From Micavibrio sp. UBA7689 (lineage in GTDB: Bacteria > Pseudomonadota > Alphaproteobacteria > Micavibrionales > Micavibrionaceae), in contig DLGR01000025.1 in NCBI GenBank assembly GCA_002482805.1, positions 2,933-48,908 of the forward strand: a DNA stretch of 45,976 bases, in the 5' to 3' direction. Positions 8,652 through 16,648 of the stretch are shown here, piece after piece (the first letter of the stretch is position 1; the number at the start of each line of letters is the position of its first letter). The notes under the pieces are model-generated. The model did not search any database and was not told where the DNA came from. It saw nothing but the letters and a program-made list of their open reading frames with translations. A program made the position numbers and the translations under genes.

Positions 8652-8681
8652 CCTCTAATGCATGGCGTTATGCATTAGAGG
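8652..8681. repeat. Perfect 12-bp inverted repeat, candidate operator or leader hairpin
   Basis: CCTCTAATGCAT (8652-8663) and ATGCATTAGAGG (8670-8681) are exact reverse complements separated by GGCGTT. On the minus strand the downstream arm runs into the Shine-Dalgarno sequence of the gene starting at 8642, and the upstream arm touches the predicted -10 element. There is no T-run, so it is not a terminator. Confidence 0.8.
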
Positions 8682-8708
8682 AATAGCAATTCTTAATGGT
8701 TATGTCAA
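8680..8708 (-). promoter_or_regulatory. TTGACATAAC-type promoter of the 148-aa gene
   Basis: On the minus strand, TTGACA (8708-8703) is followed by a 17-base spacer beginning TAACCATTAAG and a weak -10, TATTCC (8685-8680), preceded by TG as in extended -10 elements. The predicted start of transcription falls inside the inverted repeat. The motif recurs before three other orphan genes in the window. Confidence 0.55.
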
Positions 8709-8715
8709 TAAAGAC

Positions 8716-9102
8716 CTAAGCGGCGGCCGAAATATCGCTGGAAGCCGCAGGAACCGTGGCGTTCAGGCCCCGTTCATGCCATCCGGCCCGGCGCTTCATG
8801 TTGTCGAAGGAGCCGTGGCCTGCTTTGCCATGCCCTTCGTCCGTGGTTGCGGCGCGGAAATAGAGCATGAGGAACACGCGTATGGCCGCCGTAAGCGACG
8901 TTCTGCGGTTCTTGCGGAAGTGAATCAGCGTGCACAGCTCATGGATCGAGCAATTCTCGCGGGTCGAAATCTCTTTGAGCGCGCGCCACATCTCTGGCTC
9001 GAGACGCACAGAGGTCCTGCGGCCGCTTACGGTTATGTTTCTGGATACGAGAGTACTTCCCGCGCCAGCTTCCATTTCATTTTGCAATTGGTGATAGCCC
9101 AT
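8716..9102 (-). CDS. Ribbon-helix-helix domain protein, 128 aa
   Basis: This looks like a small DNA-binding protein of the ribbon-helix-helix type found in alphaproteobacteria. The core GRRTSVRLEPEMWRALKEI gives the beta strand and first helix. ENCSIHELCTLIHFRK, then TSLTAAIRVFLMLYFR, supply the later helices. The tail is Gly/His- and Ala-rich and probably disordered. The start at 9102 is chosen because AAGGAG lies 7 bases upstream; the longer frame from 9132 lacks this. As a dimeric repressor it could act on the palindrome about 35-65 bases beyond its stop, but that is inference. The target is not known for this family. Confidence 0.8.
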   Translation of the reverse strand: MGYHQLQNEMEAGAGSTLVSRNITVSGRRTSVRLEPEMWRALKEISTRENCSIHELCTLIHFRKNRRTSLTAAIRVFLMLYFRAATTDEGHGKAGHGSFDNMKRRAGWHERGLNATVPAASSDISAAA

Positions 9103-9183
9103 CAGAATTCTCCTTTTCCTGTTTCGATTCACCTACTTCATGATAGGCAAAACAAAAAACAATGCAACCCATAGGTGTATAAC

Positions 9184-9465
9184 CTACATTCTGTTGTATT
9201 CTTCGTCCGTCAAAGCCTTGATAGAAATAGCATGTATTCTGTGGGCTATTTCGTCTTTGAGCATTGCATGCACCATGCGCTGCCGCTCTACCCGGCTAAT
9301 TCCCTCGAAGGAAGAAGATACAATCAAAACGCGAAAATGGCTTTCACCCGAACCATCGTCTCCGGCGTGTCCTGCATGCAGGGCGCTCTCGTTTACGATA
9401 TCCAACCGCGAAGTTTGCAAGCCTTGTGCCAGCTTGGTGCGGATCGTCTCGGTCATGGTTGCCAT
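9184..9465 (-). CDS. bolA: BolA family protein
   Basis: BolA proteins have a KH-like fold and work with monothiol glutaredoxins in iron-sulfur and redox control. This 93-residue version shows the family pattern: helix TETIRTKLAQGL, strand SRLDIVNES, the invariant His in SALHAGHAG, SHFRVLIVSSSFEGISRVERQRMVHAML, and the C-terminal IHAISIKALTDEEY. The start at 9465 (MATMTETI) fits the family length; upstream codons are possible. It is divergent from the J-domain gene, an arrangement I recall from other alphaproteobacteria near cobS/cobT. Which BolA subgroup it belongs to cannot be decided from the sequence. Confidence 0.9.
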   Translation of the reverse strand: MATMTETIRTKLAQGLQTSRLDIVNESALHAGHAGDDGSGESHFRVLIVSSSFEGISRVERQRMVHAMLKDEIAHRIHAISIKALTDEEYNRM

Positions 9466-9543
9466 TGTATTCACCAAACACCATTTCAGATGGCTTGTCA
9501 AAAGCTTGTAACACGTCATTCAAACCCGTAAAATGGGAAGAAT

Positions 9544-10152
9544 ATGCCCAGAATCCAACTGAAACCGAAATCGCCGGAATTCGCCGAACAAAAAAAGAAA
9601 GTCGGAACAAAGGCTTGTGACATGCCAGGATGCCCCCAGCATGGCGAACACCGCGCGCCCAAAGACCGGTCTCTGAATGAAAACTACTGGTTCTGCTTCG
9701 ACCATGTAAAAGAATACAATGCGGCGTGGGACTTTTTCTCCGGCATGAACGCGAATGAAGTGGAAGAATCCATCCTCAATTCGCTCTACGGCGATCGTCC
9801 CACGTGGCGTTACGACGTGGACGGCGCCGCAGCCGATGCGCTGCGTCGCGCGGCATGGCAGACCTACAATTACACCGACAAGGAACCCCCCAAGGACTAC
9901 ACGCGCAAAAACAACACCTCCGAAGCCGAACGTCTAACGCCCGAATACGAAGCCTTGATGATCATGGGTCTGGAACCGCCGGTCACGCTGCCCGTCATCA
10001 AGACGCGGTACAAAGAGCTCGCCAAGAAATATCACCCCGACCTGAATCCCAACGATCCCAAGGCCGAGGACCTTCTCAAAACCATCAACATGGCCTATAC
10101 AATATTGAAGCTTTCTTACGCGAAATTCGAGAAGCTTACCCCACGGTCCTAA
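9544..10152 (+). CDS. J-domain (DnaJ-like) protein, 202 aa
   Basis: This is a co-chaperone-like protein with a C-terminal J domain at about residues 138-196: helix II TRYKELAKKYHPDLN carries the essential HPD tripeptide, followed by ALLKTINMAYTIL-type helix III (here EDLLKTINMAYTILK). It lacks the Gly/Phe and zinc regions of true DnaJ. The N-terminal half has CDMPGCPQHGEHRAPK and WFCFDHVKEYNAAWDFF; its Cys and His residues could bind zinc. GGGAAG precedes the ATG. It is the first gene of the set with purC, cobS and cobT. It presumably directs an Hsp70 to a specific client, but the client is unknown. Confidence 0.9.
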   Translation: MPRIQLKPKSPEFAEQKKKVGTKACDMPGCPQHGEHRAPKDRSLNENYWFCFDHVKEYNAAWDFFSGMNANEVEESILNSLYGDRPTWRYDVDGAAADALRRAAWQTYNYTDKEPPKDYTRKNNTSEAERLTPEYEALMIMGLEPPVTLPVIKTRYKELAKKYHPDLNPNDPKAEDLLKTINMAYTILKLSYAKFEKLTPRS

Positions 10153-10170
10153 CCCCTAACCGAGTACTTT

Positions 10171-11133
10171 ATGATCATGAATGTTTTCGCGGATGCTTCG
10201 ACGCTTCCCCTGCCCAACCATTATCCGGGCAAGGTGCGCGATGTTTATGATCTGGAAGACGGCCGCCTTCTCATGGCGACATCGGACCGTTTGAGCGCGT
10301 TCGACCGTGCCATCACCGCCGTTCCACACAAAGGCGCCATCCTCAACGCCATCACGAAATTCTGGTTCGACCGCACCGCCGATATCATGCCCAACCATGT
10401 GATCGATTATCCCGACCCGAATGTGATGGTCGTGAAAAAGTTGAAGATGTTGCCCGTCGAAGTCGTCGTGCGCGCGTATATGACGGGTTCCACGGGCACA
10501 TCCATCTGGACCAAATACAAAAACGGCGAACGGGAAATGTACGGCCACACATTCCCCGAAGGCATGGTTAAAAACCAGAAGCTGGAGCGGGATATCCTGA
10601 CGCCGACGACCAAGGGTAAATCGGACGATCCGATTTCGGGCGCGGAAATTGTCGCAAAAGGCCTCGTCGAGGAAATTTTGTGGAAGCAGGTGGAAGAAAA
10701 AGCGCTCGCGTTGTTTGCGCATGGGCAAAAGATAGCGGCCAAGCAAGGCTTGATCCTTGTCGATACGAAATATGAATTTGGTGTCGATGATAAAGGCGTG
10801 TTGCATGTCGGCGATGAAATCCATACACCGGATTCCTCACGCTACTGGATTGCGGCCACATATGACGCATTGTTCGCCACTGGCAAAGACCCCGAAGGTC
10901 TGGACAAGGAATTCGTACGCCTGTGGCTGACGCAGCGCATGGAAGACCCTTACAAATCCCCTATTCCCGCTATCACGCCCGCGGACCTTGAAATGTTCAG
11001 CGCGAAGTACCAGACGCTCTACGAAAAAGTGACGGGACAGAAATTCGCCCCCGAACAATCCAATATTCCGATCGCCGAGCGCGTATTGAAAAACATTCAA
11101 CCCTATACCCGAGTAACCGCAGATGCCCGATAA
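10171..11133 (+). CDS. purC: SAICAR synthetase PurC
   Basis: PurC joins aspartate to CAIR with ATP to give SAICAR in purine biosynthesis. The 320-residue protein is of the longer type also seen in yeast Ade1. Signatures are the N-terminal GKVRDVYDLEDGRLLMATSDRL loop, SAFDRAITAVPHKGAILN, VVVRAYMTGSTGTSIW, and the catalytic segment LILVDTKYEFGVD followed by HVGDEIHTPDSSRYW. Two ATGs at 10171 and 10177 are usable. The stop overlaps the likely cobS start by 11 bases. It lies between a J-domain gene and cobS with no functional link apparent. Confidence 0.96.
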   Translation: MIMNVFADASTLPLPNHYPGKVRDVYDLEDGRLLMATSDRLSAFDRAITAVPHKGAILNAITKFWFDRTADIMPNHVIDYPDPNVMVVKKLKMLPVEVVVRAYMTGSTGTSIWTKYKNGEREMYGHTFPEGMVKNQKLERDILTPTTKGKSDDPISGAEIVAKGLVEEILWKQVEEKALALFAHGQKIAAKQGLILVDTKYEFGVDDKGVLHVGDEIHTPDSSRYWIAATYDALFATGKDPEGLDKEFVRLWLTQRMEDPYKSPIPAITPADLEMFSAKYQTLYEKVTGQKFAPEQSNIPIAERVLKNIQPYTRVTADAR

Positions 11134-12151
11134 GATCCAAAAAGAAAAAGAACCGATGCACGCATCCTTCGACATCACGAAAGTGGTGAACAAGGAAGGC
11201 AAGTACACGACCATTCCCGACCGCAAATTCAACGTGCGGGAAACTTTCGGACTCGATGTCGATTGGGAAGTGCCGGGATTCAAGGACCCCGACAATCAAA
11301 ACGTGCCCGATATCGACAAAACCTATCATTTCGATTTCGAAACGACGATGGCCGTATTAGCGGGCTTTGCCTATAACCGCCGCGTCATGGTGCAGGGTTA
11401 TCACGGGACAGGTAAATCCACGCACATCGAACAAGTCGCCGCGCGCCTCAACTGGCCTTGCGTGCGTATCAACCTCGATTCACACGTCTCACGTATCGAT
11501 TTGCTCGGCAAGGACATGATTGTTCTACGCGAAGGCAAACAGCTCACAGAATATCAGGAAGGTCTCTTGCCGTGGGCGATTCAAAACCCCGTTGCACTGG
11601 TATTCGATGAATATGATGCGGGCCGCCCCGACGTTATGTTCGTTATCCAACGCGTTTTGGAATCCGACGGACGTTTGACGTTGCTCGATCAAAATAAAGT
11701 TATCCGCCCGCATCCCGCGTTTCGTTTGTTTGCTACCGCCAACACGATCGGTTTGGGTGATACAACGGGCCTCTACCACGGCACGCAGCAGATCAACCAA
11801 GCGCAGATGGACCGTTGGAACATTGTCGCGCAGCTTAACTATCTCGAGCACGATGTCGAAATGTCGATCATGCTCGCCAAGGTTCCCGAAATGAACAATA
11901 CGCAAGGCAAGGAAACCGTTTCCGCGATGGTGCGTATGGCAGATCTTACCCGCGAAGGTTTTATCAACGGCGATCTTTCCACCGTGATGTCGCCGCGTAC
12001 GGTTTTGAGCTGGGTTGAAAACTACACAATCTTCGGCGATCGTGATCTTGCGTTCCGTTTTGCATTCATGAACAAATGCGATGAAACAGAATGGCCGACG
12101 CTCAACGAATATTATCAACGTTGCTTCGGCGCGGAAATTTTGAAAAAATAA
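11123..12151 (+). CDS. cobS: AAA+ ATPase CobS (cobaltochelatase-type subunit)
   Basis: CobS is the AAA+ motor that pairs with CobT; with CobN it inserts cobalt into hydrogenobyrinate diamide in aerobic B12 synthesis. Walker A GYHGTGKST is at residues 92-100 and Walker B VALVFDEYD ends with Asp162-Glu163. A sensor segment FRLFATANTIGLGD and an arginine-containing MSPRTVLSW follow. The N-terminal FNVRETFGLDVDWEVPGF matches the family. The start at 11123 overlaps purC; an internal ATG at 11156 is an alternative. CobN is not in the window. Many alphaproteobacteria keep a CobS/CobT-like pair apart from other B12 genes, so a role outside cobalamin synthesis is possible. Confidence 0.92.
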   Translation: MPDKIQKEKEPMHASFDITKVVNKEGKYTTIPDRKFNVRETFGLDVDWEVPGFKDPDNQNVPDIDKTYHFDFETTMAVLAGFAYNRRVMVQGYHGTGKSTHIEQVAARLNWPCVRINLDSHVSRIDLLGKDMIVLREGKQLTEYQEGLLPWAIQNPVALVFDEYDAGRPDVMFVIQRVLESDGRLTLLDQNKVIRPHPAFRLFATANTIGLGDTTGLYHGTQQINQAQMDRWNIVAQLNYLEHDVEMSIMLAKVPEMNNTQGKETVSAMVRMADLTREGFINGDLSTVMSPRTVLSWVENYTIFGDRDLAFRFAFMNKCDETEWPTLNEYYQRCFGAEILKK

Positions 12152-12181
12152 CCACCACCAACCAAACCTAGGAGAAAACTT

Positions 12182-12292
12182 ATGGGTAAATCACAAGACG
12201 CTAAAAAAGAAACCAAGAAAAAGCCAACCAAGACGCCTGCCGAAAAGAAACTGGCCAAGCAGGAAAAGAAAGCCGCAGCTAAGGGAAGATAG
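12182..12292 (+). CDS. 36-aa lysine-rich peptide between cobS and cobT
   Basis: The frame reads MGKSQDAKKETKKKPTKTP and on to KAAAKGR, with about 14 lysines in 36 residues and no hydrophobic core. It has an excellent ribosome site (AGGAG, 8 bases before the ATG). Its TAG stop is immediately followed by the TTG start of cobT, so reading it would couple translation into cobT. It could be a nucleic-acid- or acidic-domain-binding peptide; CobT has a long acidic middle section that might be a partner. That is speculation; it could also be only a leader peptide. Confidence 0.7.
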   Translation: MGKSQDAKKETKKKPTKTPAEKKLAKQEKKAAAKGR

Positions 12293-14167
12293 TTGGCGCC
12301 CAAGAAAGACAACAGCACGGAAGAGTTCAAGAATGCTACCGCCGCGACGCTTCGCGCCATGGCGGAGAAAAAACATATGGGCGTAACGTTTTCGGCGGCG
12401 GAAACTCCGGAATATCAAACCGCGCCGAATGCCGAAAACACCCGCCTTCCCATGCCGCCCGTGCATCTCGACGCCACCACCAAAACCATTTTGCGTGGAA
12501 CGTCGGATGCCAAAGCGCTTCGTCTGCGCCACCATAACCGCAAAGCTCACCTCAAAAACGCGCCGATGGATTTGTCCGCCAACCAGATGTTCGAGGCATT
12601 AGAACAGGCGCGGTATGAATCGCTGGGTATGAATGACATGAAGGGTGTGAAAGACAATCTTTCCACCGTTCTGTCCGAAAAATTCAAACGCATGGGGTAT
12701 GACAAGCTCGGCACCCGCGAAGACGCCAACATGGCGGACGCGCTGCACGCCCTCGCCCGTTTTTCGCTGACCAAAGAAAAGCCACCTAAAAACGCCAAGT
12801 CACTCATCGAGATTTGGGAGCCTTGGGTCAAAGAACGTCTTGGCGACAAAGGCTTTGAAAGCCTGAAGCCACTAGTGAACGACCAGACAGCTTTCGCCAA
12901 GGAAGCGCGCCAGATTTTGAACCGCCTGAACATGAAGGGCGAAGATGCGGGCGGGCAAGAAGATTATACCGAGGACGGCGATCAGGAAGACGATGCCGAC
13001 CAAGATCAAGATTCCACCGACGACGCCAGCAACAAGGACGAAAAACAAAATCCCGGCAAGGACAGCAAGGACAAAGCGGATGATTCCGATATATCGGAGT
13101 CTGCCGACGAAACCGAAATCGGTGACAGCGGCGAGGAATTCGGAGAACCCACCGAAGGCGAAACGCCATCGGAAATGGGCCGCAGGCGCAATGATGTTGA
13201 TCTAGACCCGCACGGCAACAAATATGTGATCTACACGACACAGTTCGACGAGATCGTGAATGCCGAAGATCTGGCCGATCCCGGGGAGCTGACCCGCCTG
13301 CGCAATCTGCTCGATCAACAGATGGGGCCGCTGCAGGGCGTGGCGGCGAAACTTGCCAACCGTTTGCAAAGAAAGCTGATGGCGAAGCAACAACGTTCAT
13401 GGTTGTTCGATCAGGAGGAAGGCTATATCGATGCCGCGAAATTATCGCGCATGATTGCCAACCCATCCATCACGCTCACCTTTAAAAAAGAAAAACAGAC
13501 GGATTTCAGGGATACCATCGTTACGCTTCTCATCGACAATTCGGGTTCGATGCGCGGGCGGCCGATTGCGATTGCCGCGATGTGCACAGATATTCTCGCA
13601 AAGACATTGGAGCGCTGCGGCGTGAAGGTGGAAATCCTCGGCTTTACCACGCGCGCATGGAAGGGCGGAAAATCCCGCGATTTGTGGATCGAACGCGGGC
13701 GCGAACAACATCCGGGGCGTTTGAACGATTTACGTCATATCGTTTACAAAAACGCCGATGCACCTTTGCGCCGTGCGCACAAGAATTTCGGCTTGATGCT
13801 CAAAGAAGGTATCTTGAAAGAAAATATCGACGGCGAAGCGCTGGTCTGGGCCCATAACCGCCTCGCCCGCCGCCCCGAGCAAAGAAAAATCATGGTGGTG
13901 ATTTCGGACGGCGCGCCCGTGGACGATTCAACGCTGTCTGTAAACCCGACGAATATTCTCGAGCGTGATTTGCGCACGGTCATCGCGTGGATCGAAGGAT
14001 TGAAACAGGTGGAATTGACCGCCATCGGTATCGGCCATGACGTAACGCGGTATTATTCCCGTGCCATGACGATTACGGATGCGGACGAATTGGCGCAGGC
14101 CTTGATAACGCGTATCGAAGGATTGTTTCAACTCGATGCGGCCAAGAAACGCCGCGCGGCGCATTAA
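12293..14167 (+). CDS. cobT: CobT, VWA-domain partner of CobS
   Basis: CobT binds CobS and carries a von Willebrand A domain that engages the chelatase subunit. The 624-residue protein has an N-terminal helical domain (about 1-215). A long Asp/Glu/Lys/Ser-rich disordered section follows (about 220-300). The C-terminal VWA domain has the MIDAS motif Asp415-x-Ser417-x-Ser419 in LLIDNSGSMRG, and further metal-site residues in VISDGAPVDDST. A TTG start directly after the preceding TAG, with AAGGGA 6 bases before it, keeps the family's N-terminal segment FKNATAATLRAM. The next ATG would remove that segment. The stop overlaps that of the leftward neighbour by 4 bases. Confidence 0.93.
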   Translation: MAPKKDNSTEEFKNATAATLRAMAEKKHMGVTFSAAETPEYQTAPNAENTRLPMPPVHLDATTKTILRGTSDAKALRLRHHNRKAHLKNAPMDLSANQMFEALEQARYESLGMNDMKGVKDNLSTVLSEKFKRMGYDKLGTREDANMADALHALARFSLTKEKPPKNAKSLIEIWEPWVKERLGDKGFESLKPLVNDQTAFAKEARQILNRLNMKGEDAGGQEDYTEDGDQEDDADQDQDSTDDASNKDEKQNPGKDSKDKADDSDISESADETEIGDSGEEFGEPTEGETPSEMGRRRNDVDLDPHGNKYVIYTTQFDEIVNAEDLADPGELTRLRNLLDQQMGPLQGVAAKLANRLQRKLMAKQQRSWLFDQEEGYIDAAKLSRMIANPSITLTFKKEKQTDFRDTIVTLLIDNSGSMRGRPIAIAAMCTDILAKTLERCGVKVEILGFTTRAWKGGKSRDLWIERGREQHPGRLNDLRHIVYKNADAPLRRAHKNFGLMLKEGILKENIDGEALVWAHNRLARRPEQRKIMVVISDGAPVDDSTLSVNPTNILERDLRTVIAWIEGLKQVELTAIGIGHDVTRYYSRAMTITDADELAQALITRIEGLFQLDAAKKRRAAH

Positions 14168-14517
14168 ACATCCATGGTATAAACGGGCGGAATTTCCTGC
14201 ACGGCGCGCTTGCGATCAACACGTGTTTTCAGAGCTTTTAACTCTTCATCAAATTGCTCCTTGTGCGTCGCGGCATCGGCCCTGCCTTCAAAGGATAATT
14301 CCAGATGCGCGCGCATGCTGGCTATGACATCGTCATAGTTGCGCATGGTGGCTTTGGGAGAGTTGGAGAGCGGCAGATCGCGCGTCGTTGACCCGAAAAT
14401 CATATCGTCATTGTCGGGCGCCAGATATAAAAACGGGGTGACGTCCAGAAAGGCGTCCCGCACGCTTATAACGTGGACTTGTTTGGGGGGAGCGTCGAGA
14501 ACTTGAACAGCCGACAT
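14164..14517 (-). CDS. Hypothetical protein, 117 aa
   Basis: I do not recognise this soluble protein. The start at 14517 (MSAVQVLDAPPKQV) is the first ATG; a TTG at 14574 would add 19 residues but has no ribosome site. The C-terminal half is strongly charged and helical (HKEQFDEELKALKTRVDRKRAV). It has no membrane segment. It sits between cobT (overlapping stops) and the divergent hisS. Coding is supported by length and composition only. Confidence 0.6.
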   Translation of the reverse strand: MSAVQVLDAPPKQVHVISVRDAFLDVTPFLYLAPDNDDMIFGSTTRDLPLSNSPKATMRNYDDVIASMRAHLELSFEGRADAATHKEQFDEELKALKTRVDRKRAVQEIPPVYTMDV

Positions 14518-14638
14518 CCATCCAGAATATGCCGATTCCGGCGCATTTTGAAAAAATTCTATGCCGCAGTGCAATTAAGCTGTGGAATACCGCCTTGAAT
14601 TGCCTGTATATTCTCATCCGAAACAACCCGAGTTAGAG

Positions 14639-15988
14639 ATGACCGAAAAGCGTATTTACAAACCCAAATCCATCGCAGGCTTTCCCGAATGGCTGCCCGA
14701 AGAGCGCCTTGTCGAACAAAAATGGTTCGACCATATCCGCCGCGTGTTTGAATCTTATGGTTTCTGCAACATCGAAACACCAAGCGTGGAAGAGCTCGAC
14801 GTGCTCACCGCCAAGGGCGAAGTGGACAAGGAAATTTACGTCATCGAACGTCTGCACAAAGACCCTGATGAAAAGAAAGAGGCGCGGCTCGCCCTACATT
14901 TCGACCAAACCGTTCCGATGGCGCGCTATGTCGCGATGAATTTCAACGAGCTTGTCTTCCCGTTCAAACGATATCAGATGCAGCGCGTGTGGCGCGGTGA
15001 ACGCCCGCAGATGGGCCGCATGCGCGAATTCTATCAATGCGATATAGATATCATCAATGTCGACAACCTTCCCATCTCCTTCGACGCCGAAGTGGCGAGC
15101 GTGATGTATGAGGTGTTGGAGGGTTTGAATATCGGGAAAATTCAATTAAGAATTAGCAATCGTAAAATAATCTCAGGGTTTATTGAAGATTGGGGCCTTC
15201 CCAATGGCACAGAAATTTTGCGAATTTTAGATAAACTTGAAAAAGTAGGAGAAGGACAAACTTTTTCTGATCTTGAAAAGGCAGCCTCTTACACAGGCGC
15301 AGGCGGAGCTTTCACGCCTGCGCGAATTCTTCTTGATCTTGCAAAAATAAAAGCACCGACAAGCGAAGAATTTAAAAAACAATTTAGTAATTTGCATACA
15401 ATCCCAAATACGCCAAAATTACAGGATGGCATCAACGAACTTTGTTCCGTTCTAGATAACCTTTCCCACCTACCACAAGGTGCTGTGGTCGCAGACCTAT
15501 CCATCGTTCGCGGTTTGGATTACTACACCGGCACGGTGTATGAAACGCAGTTGCTGGACGTTCCCGAATTTACGGGCTCGGTGTGTTCGGGCGGTCGTTA
15601 TGACGATCTTGCAGGCAGCTATATCAACAAGCATTTGCCCGGCGTCGGGATTTCCATCGGGTTTTCAAGGTTGTTCGACGTGATGCGCCAGACACGGCCC
15701 GACCTTCTGGGCATCGGTCCGAAATCCCCCGCGCATGTCATGATGGTGGTACCTGAAAACGAAACCGATCGCCCAATCGCCGCCGAAGCCGCGCGCACGC
15801 TCCGCAAGAACGGCAACAATGTAGAAATGTATCACGCGGCGAAGAAATTCGGCGACCAGTTGAAATATGCGTCGAAGAAAAACATTCCGTTCGTGTGGAT
15901 CGTGCGCGACGGCAAGCACGAGGTCAAAGACATGACCGCACAAACGCAAAGCGCCGCTGACCCGAAAACGTGGAAATTTAAAGCTTAG
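14639..15988 (+). CDS. hisS: Histidyl-tRNA synthetase
   Basis: HisS charges tRNA-His. It is a class II synthetase with motif 2 seen as KRYQMQRVWRGERPQMGRMREFYQCDIDII (in pieces around residues 108-138). The histidine-specific RGLDYYTGTVYE and a motif 3 region ending GVGISIGFSRLFD follow. The C-terminal anticodon domain runs from about residue 355 (PAHVMMVVPENE) to the end. The ATG at 14639 is preferred; a GTG at 14582 would add 19 residues not typical of the family. A block at about 15125-15470 (residues 163-277) is much more AT-rich than the rest while the frame stays open, suggesting recombination within the gene. All catalytic motifs lie outside that block. Confidence 0.95.
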   Translation: MTEKRIYKPKSIAGFPEWLPEERLVEQKWFDHIRRVFESYGFCNIETPSVEELDVLTAKGEVDKEIYVIERLHKDPDEKKEARLALHFDQTVPMARYVAMNFNELVFPFKRYQMQRVWRGERPQMGRMREFYQCDIDIINVDNLPISFDAEVASVMYEVLEGLNIGKIQLRISNRKIISGFIEDWGLPNGTEILRILDKLEKVGEGQTFSDLEKAASYTGAGGAFTPARILLDLAKIKAPTSEEFKKQFSNLHTIPNTPKLQDGINELCSVLDNLSHLPQGAVVADLSIVRGLDYYTGTVYETQLLDVPEFTGSVCSGGRYDDLAGSYINKHLPGVGISIGFSRLFDVMRQTRPDLLGIGPKSPAHVMMVVPENETDRPIAAEAARTLRKNGNNVEMYHAAKKFGDQLKYASKKNIPFVWIVRDGKHEVKDMTAQTQSAADPKTWKFKA

Positions 15989-15990
15989 CG

Positions 15991-16575
15991 CTATAGCGAA
16001 GAGCCGATAATCGGGGAAGAAGAAGCCGCTTGCCATTCAGGCGATTGCATATCCGATTGGCGTATCAGCATGCCAAAAAATACAGCATATTTTGGCGCCT
16101 CACCTTTAAAAGAGGCCTGCGCTGTAATCCCTAATTGATGATGCGCCGGAAAGGGCTTAACTCTTTTGTAGCCGGCAACAATTTCAGACCCCACCGGATG
16201 GTATCTTTCTTCCACTAAAAACGATGTGTACTCATAATCTCTTGAAAGACAGACAATGCTTTTTTTATTGCCGACAAAATCATCAAGGGATTTTGTGAAA
16301 ATAGCCTTTAACGGTATGGATATTTTTGGATATTCCGGATTTAGTCCCGTGGTCTGCAAAGAAACTTCATAATAGAAATCCGCGCATGCCGGTATTTTAG
16401 GATCACCGGACTTTTGAGGCGGATCAAATATTTTTACACCCTCTTTCCTTTCAATCTCTGCTCTGATGCCGGGAACAAGGATAGTCAAATGCGGTGCAGA
16501 CGTAGGCTTAGGTAAAAATAAACCCGATTTCGGTTCTGACCTTGCAGAAAATGAGGAAAACAGCTTCCTGAACAT
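15991..16575 (-). CDS. Hypothetical protein, 194 aa, AT-rich
   Basis: No family is recognised. The protein is soluble and rich in beta-strand-like hydrophobic/polar alternation (YYEVSLQTTG..., LGITAQASFKG). It has Cys residues in IPACADFYYEV and SIVCLSRDYEY. The start has AGGGGG 4 bases upstream. Base composition is lower in GC than hisS and sufE, consistent with horizontal acquisition or relaxed codon use. Its stop is 3 bases from the hisS stop, tail to tail, and it is divergent from the secreted protein at 16649. The short N-terminal basic stretch is not a convincing signal peptide. Confidence 0.75.
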   Translation of the reverse strand: MFRKLFSSFSARSEPKSGLFLPKPTSAPHLTILVPGIRAEIERKEGVKIFDPPQKSGDPKIPACADFYYEVSLQTTGLNPEYPKISIPLKAIFTKSLDDFVGNKKSIVCLSRDYEYTSFLVEERYHPVGSEIVAGYKRVKPFPAHHQLGITAQASFKGEAPKYAVFFGMLIRQSDMQSPEWQAASSSPIIGSSL

Positions 16576-16648
16576 TAAGCCCCCTAGTCTAGCTTATGTA
16601 AAAATTTATAGGCTGGTACGCGCAGTATCGTCAGGATATAAGTCATTA

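Noticed and set aside
8196..9102. Toxin-antitoxin pair formed by the ribbon-helix-helix gene and the 148-residue gene
   Set aside because: The 148-residue protein has no recognisable toxin fold, has its own promoter, and the spacing is not coupled; the palindrome alone is not enough.
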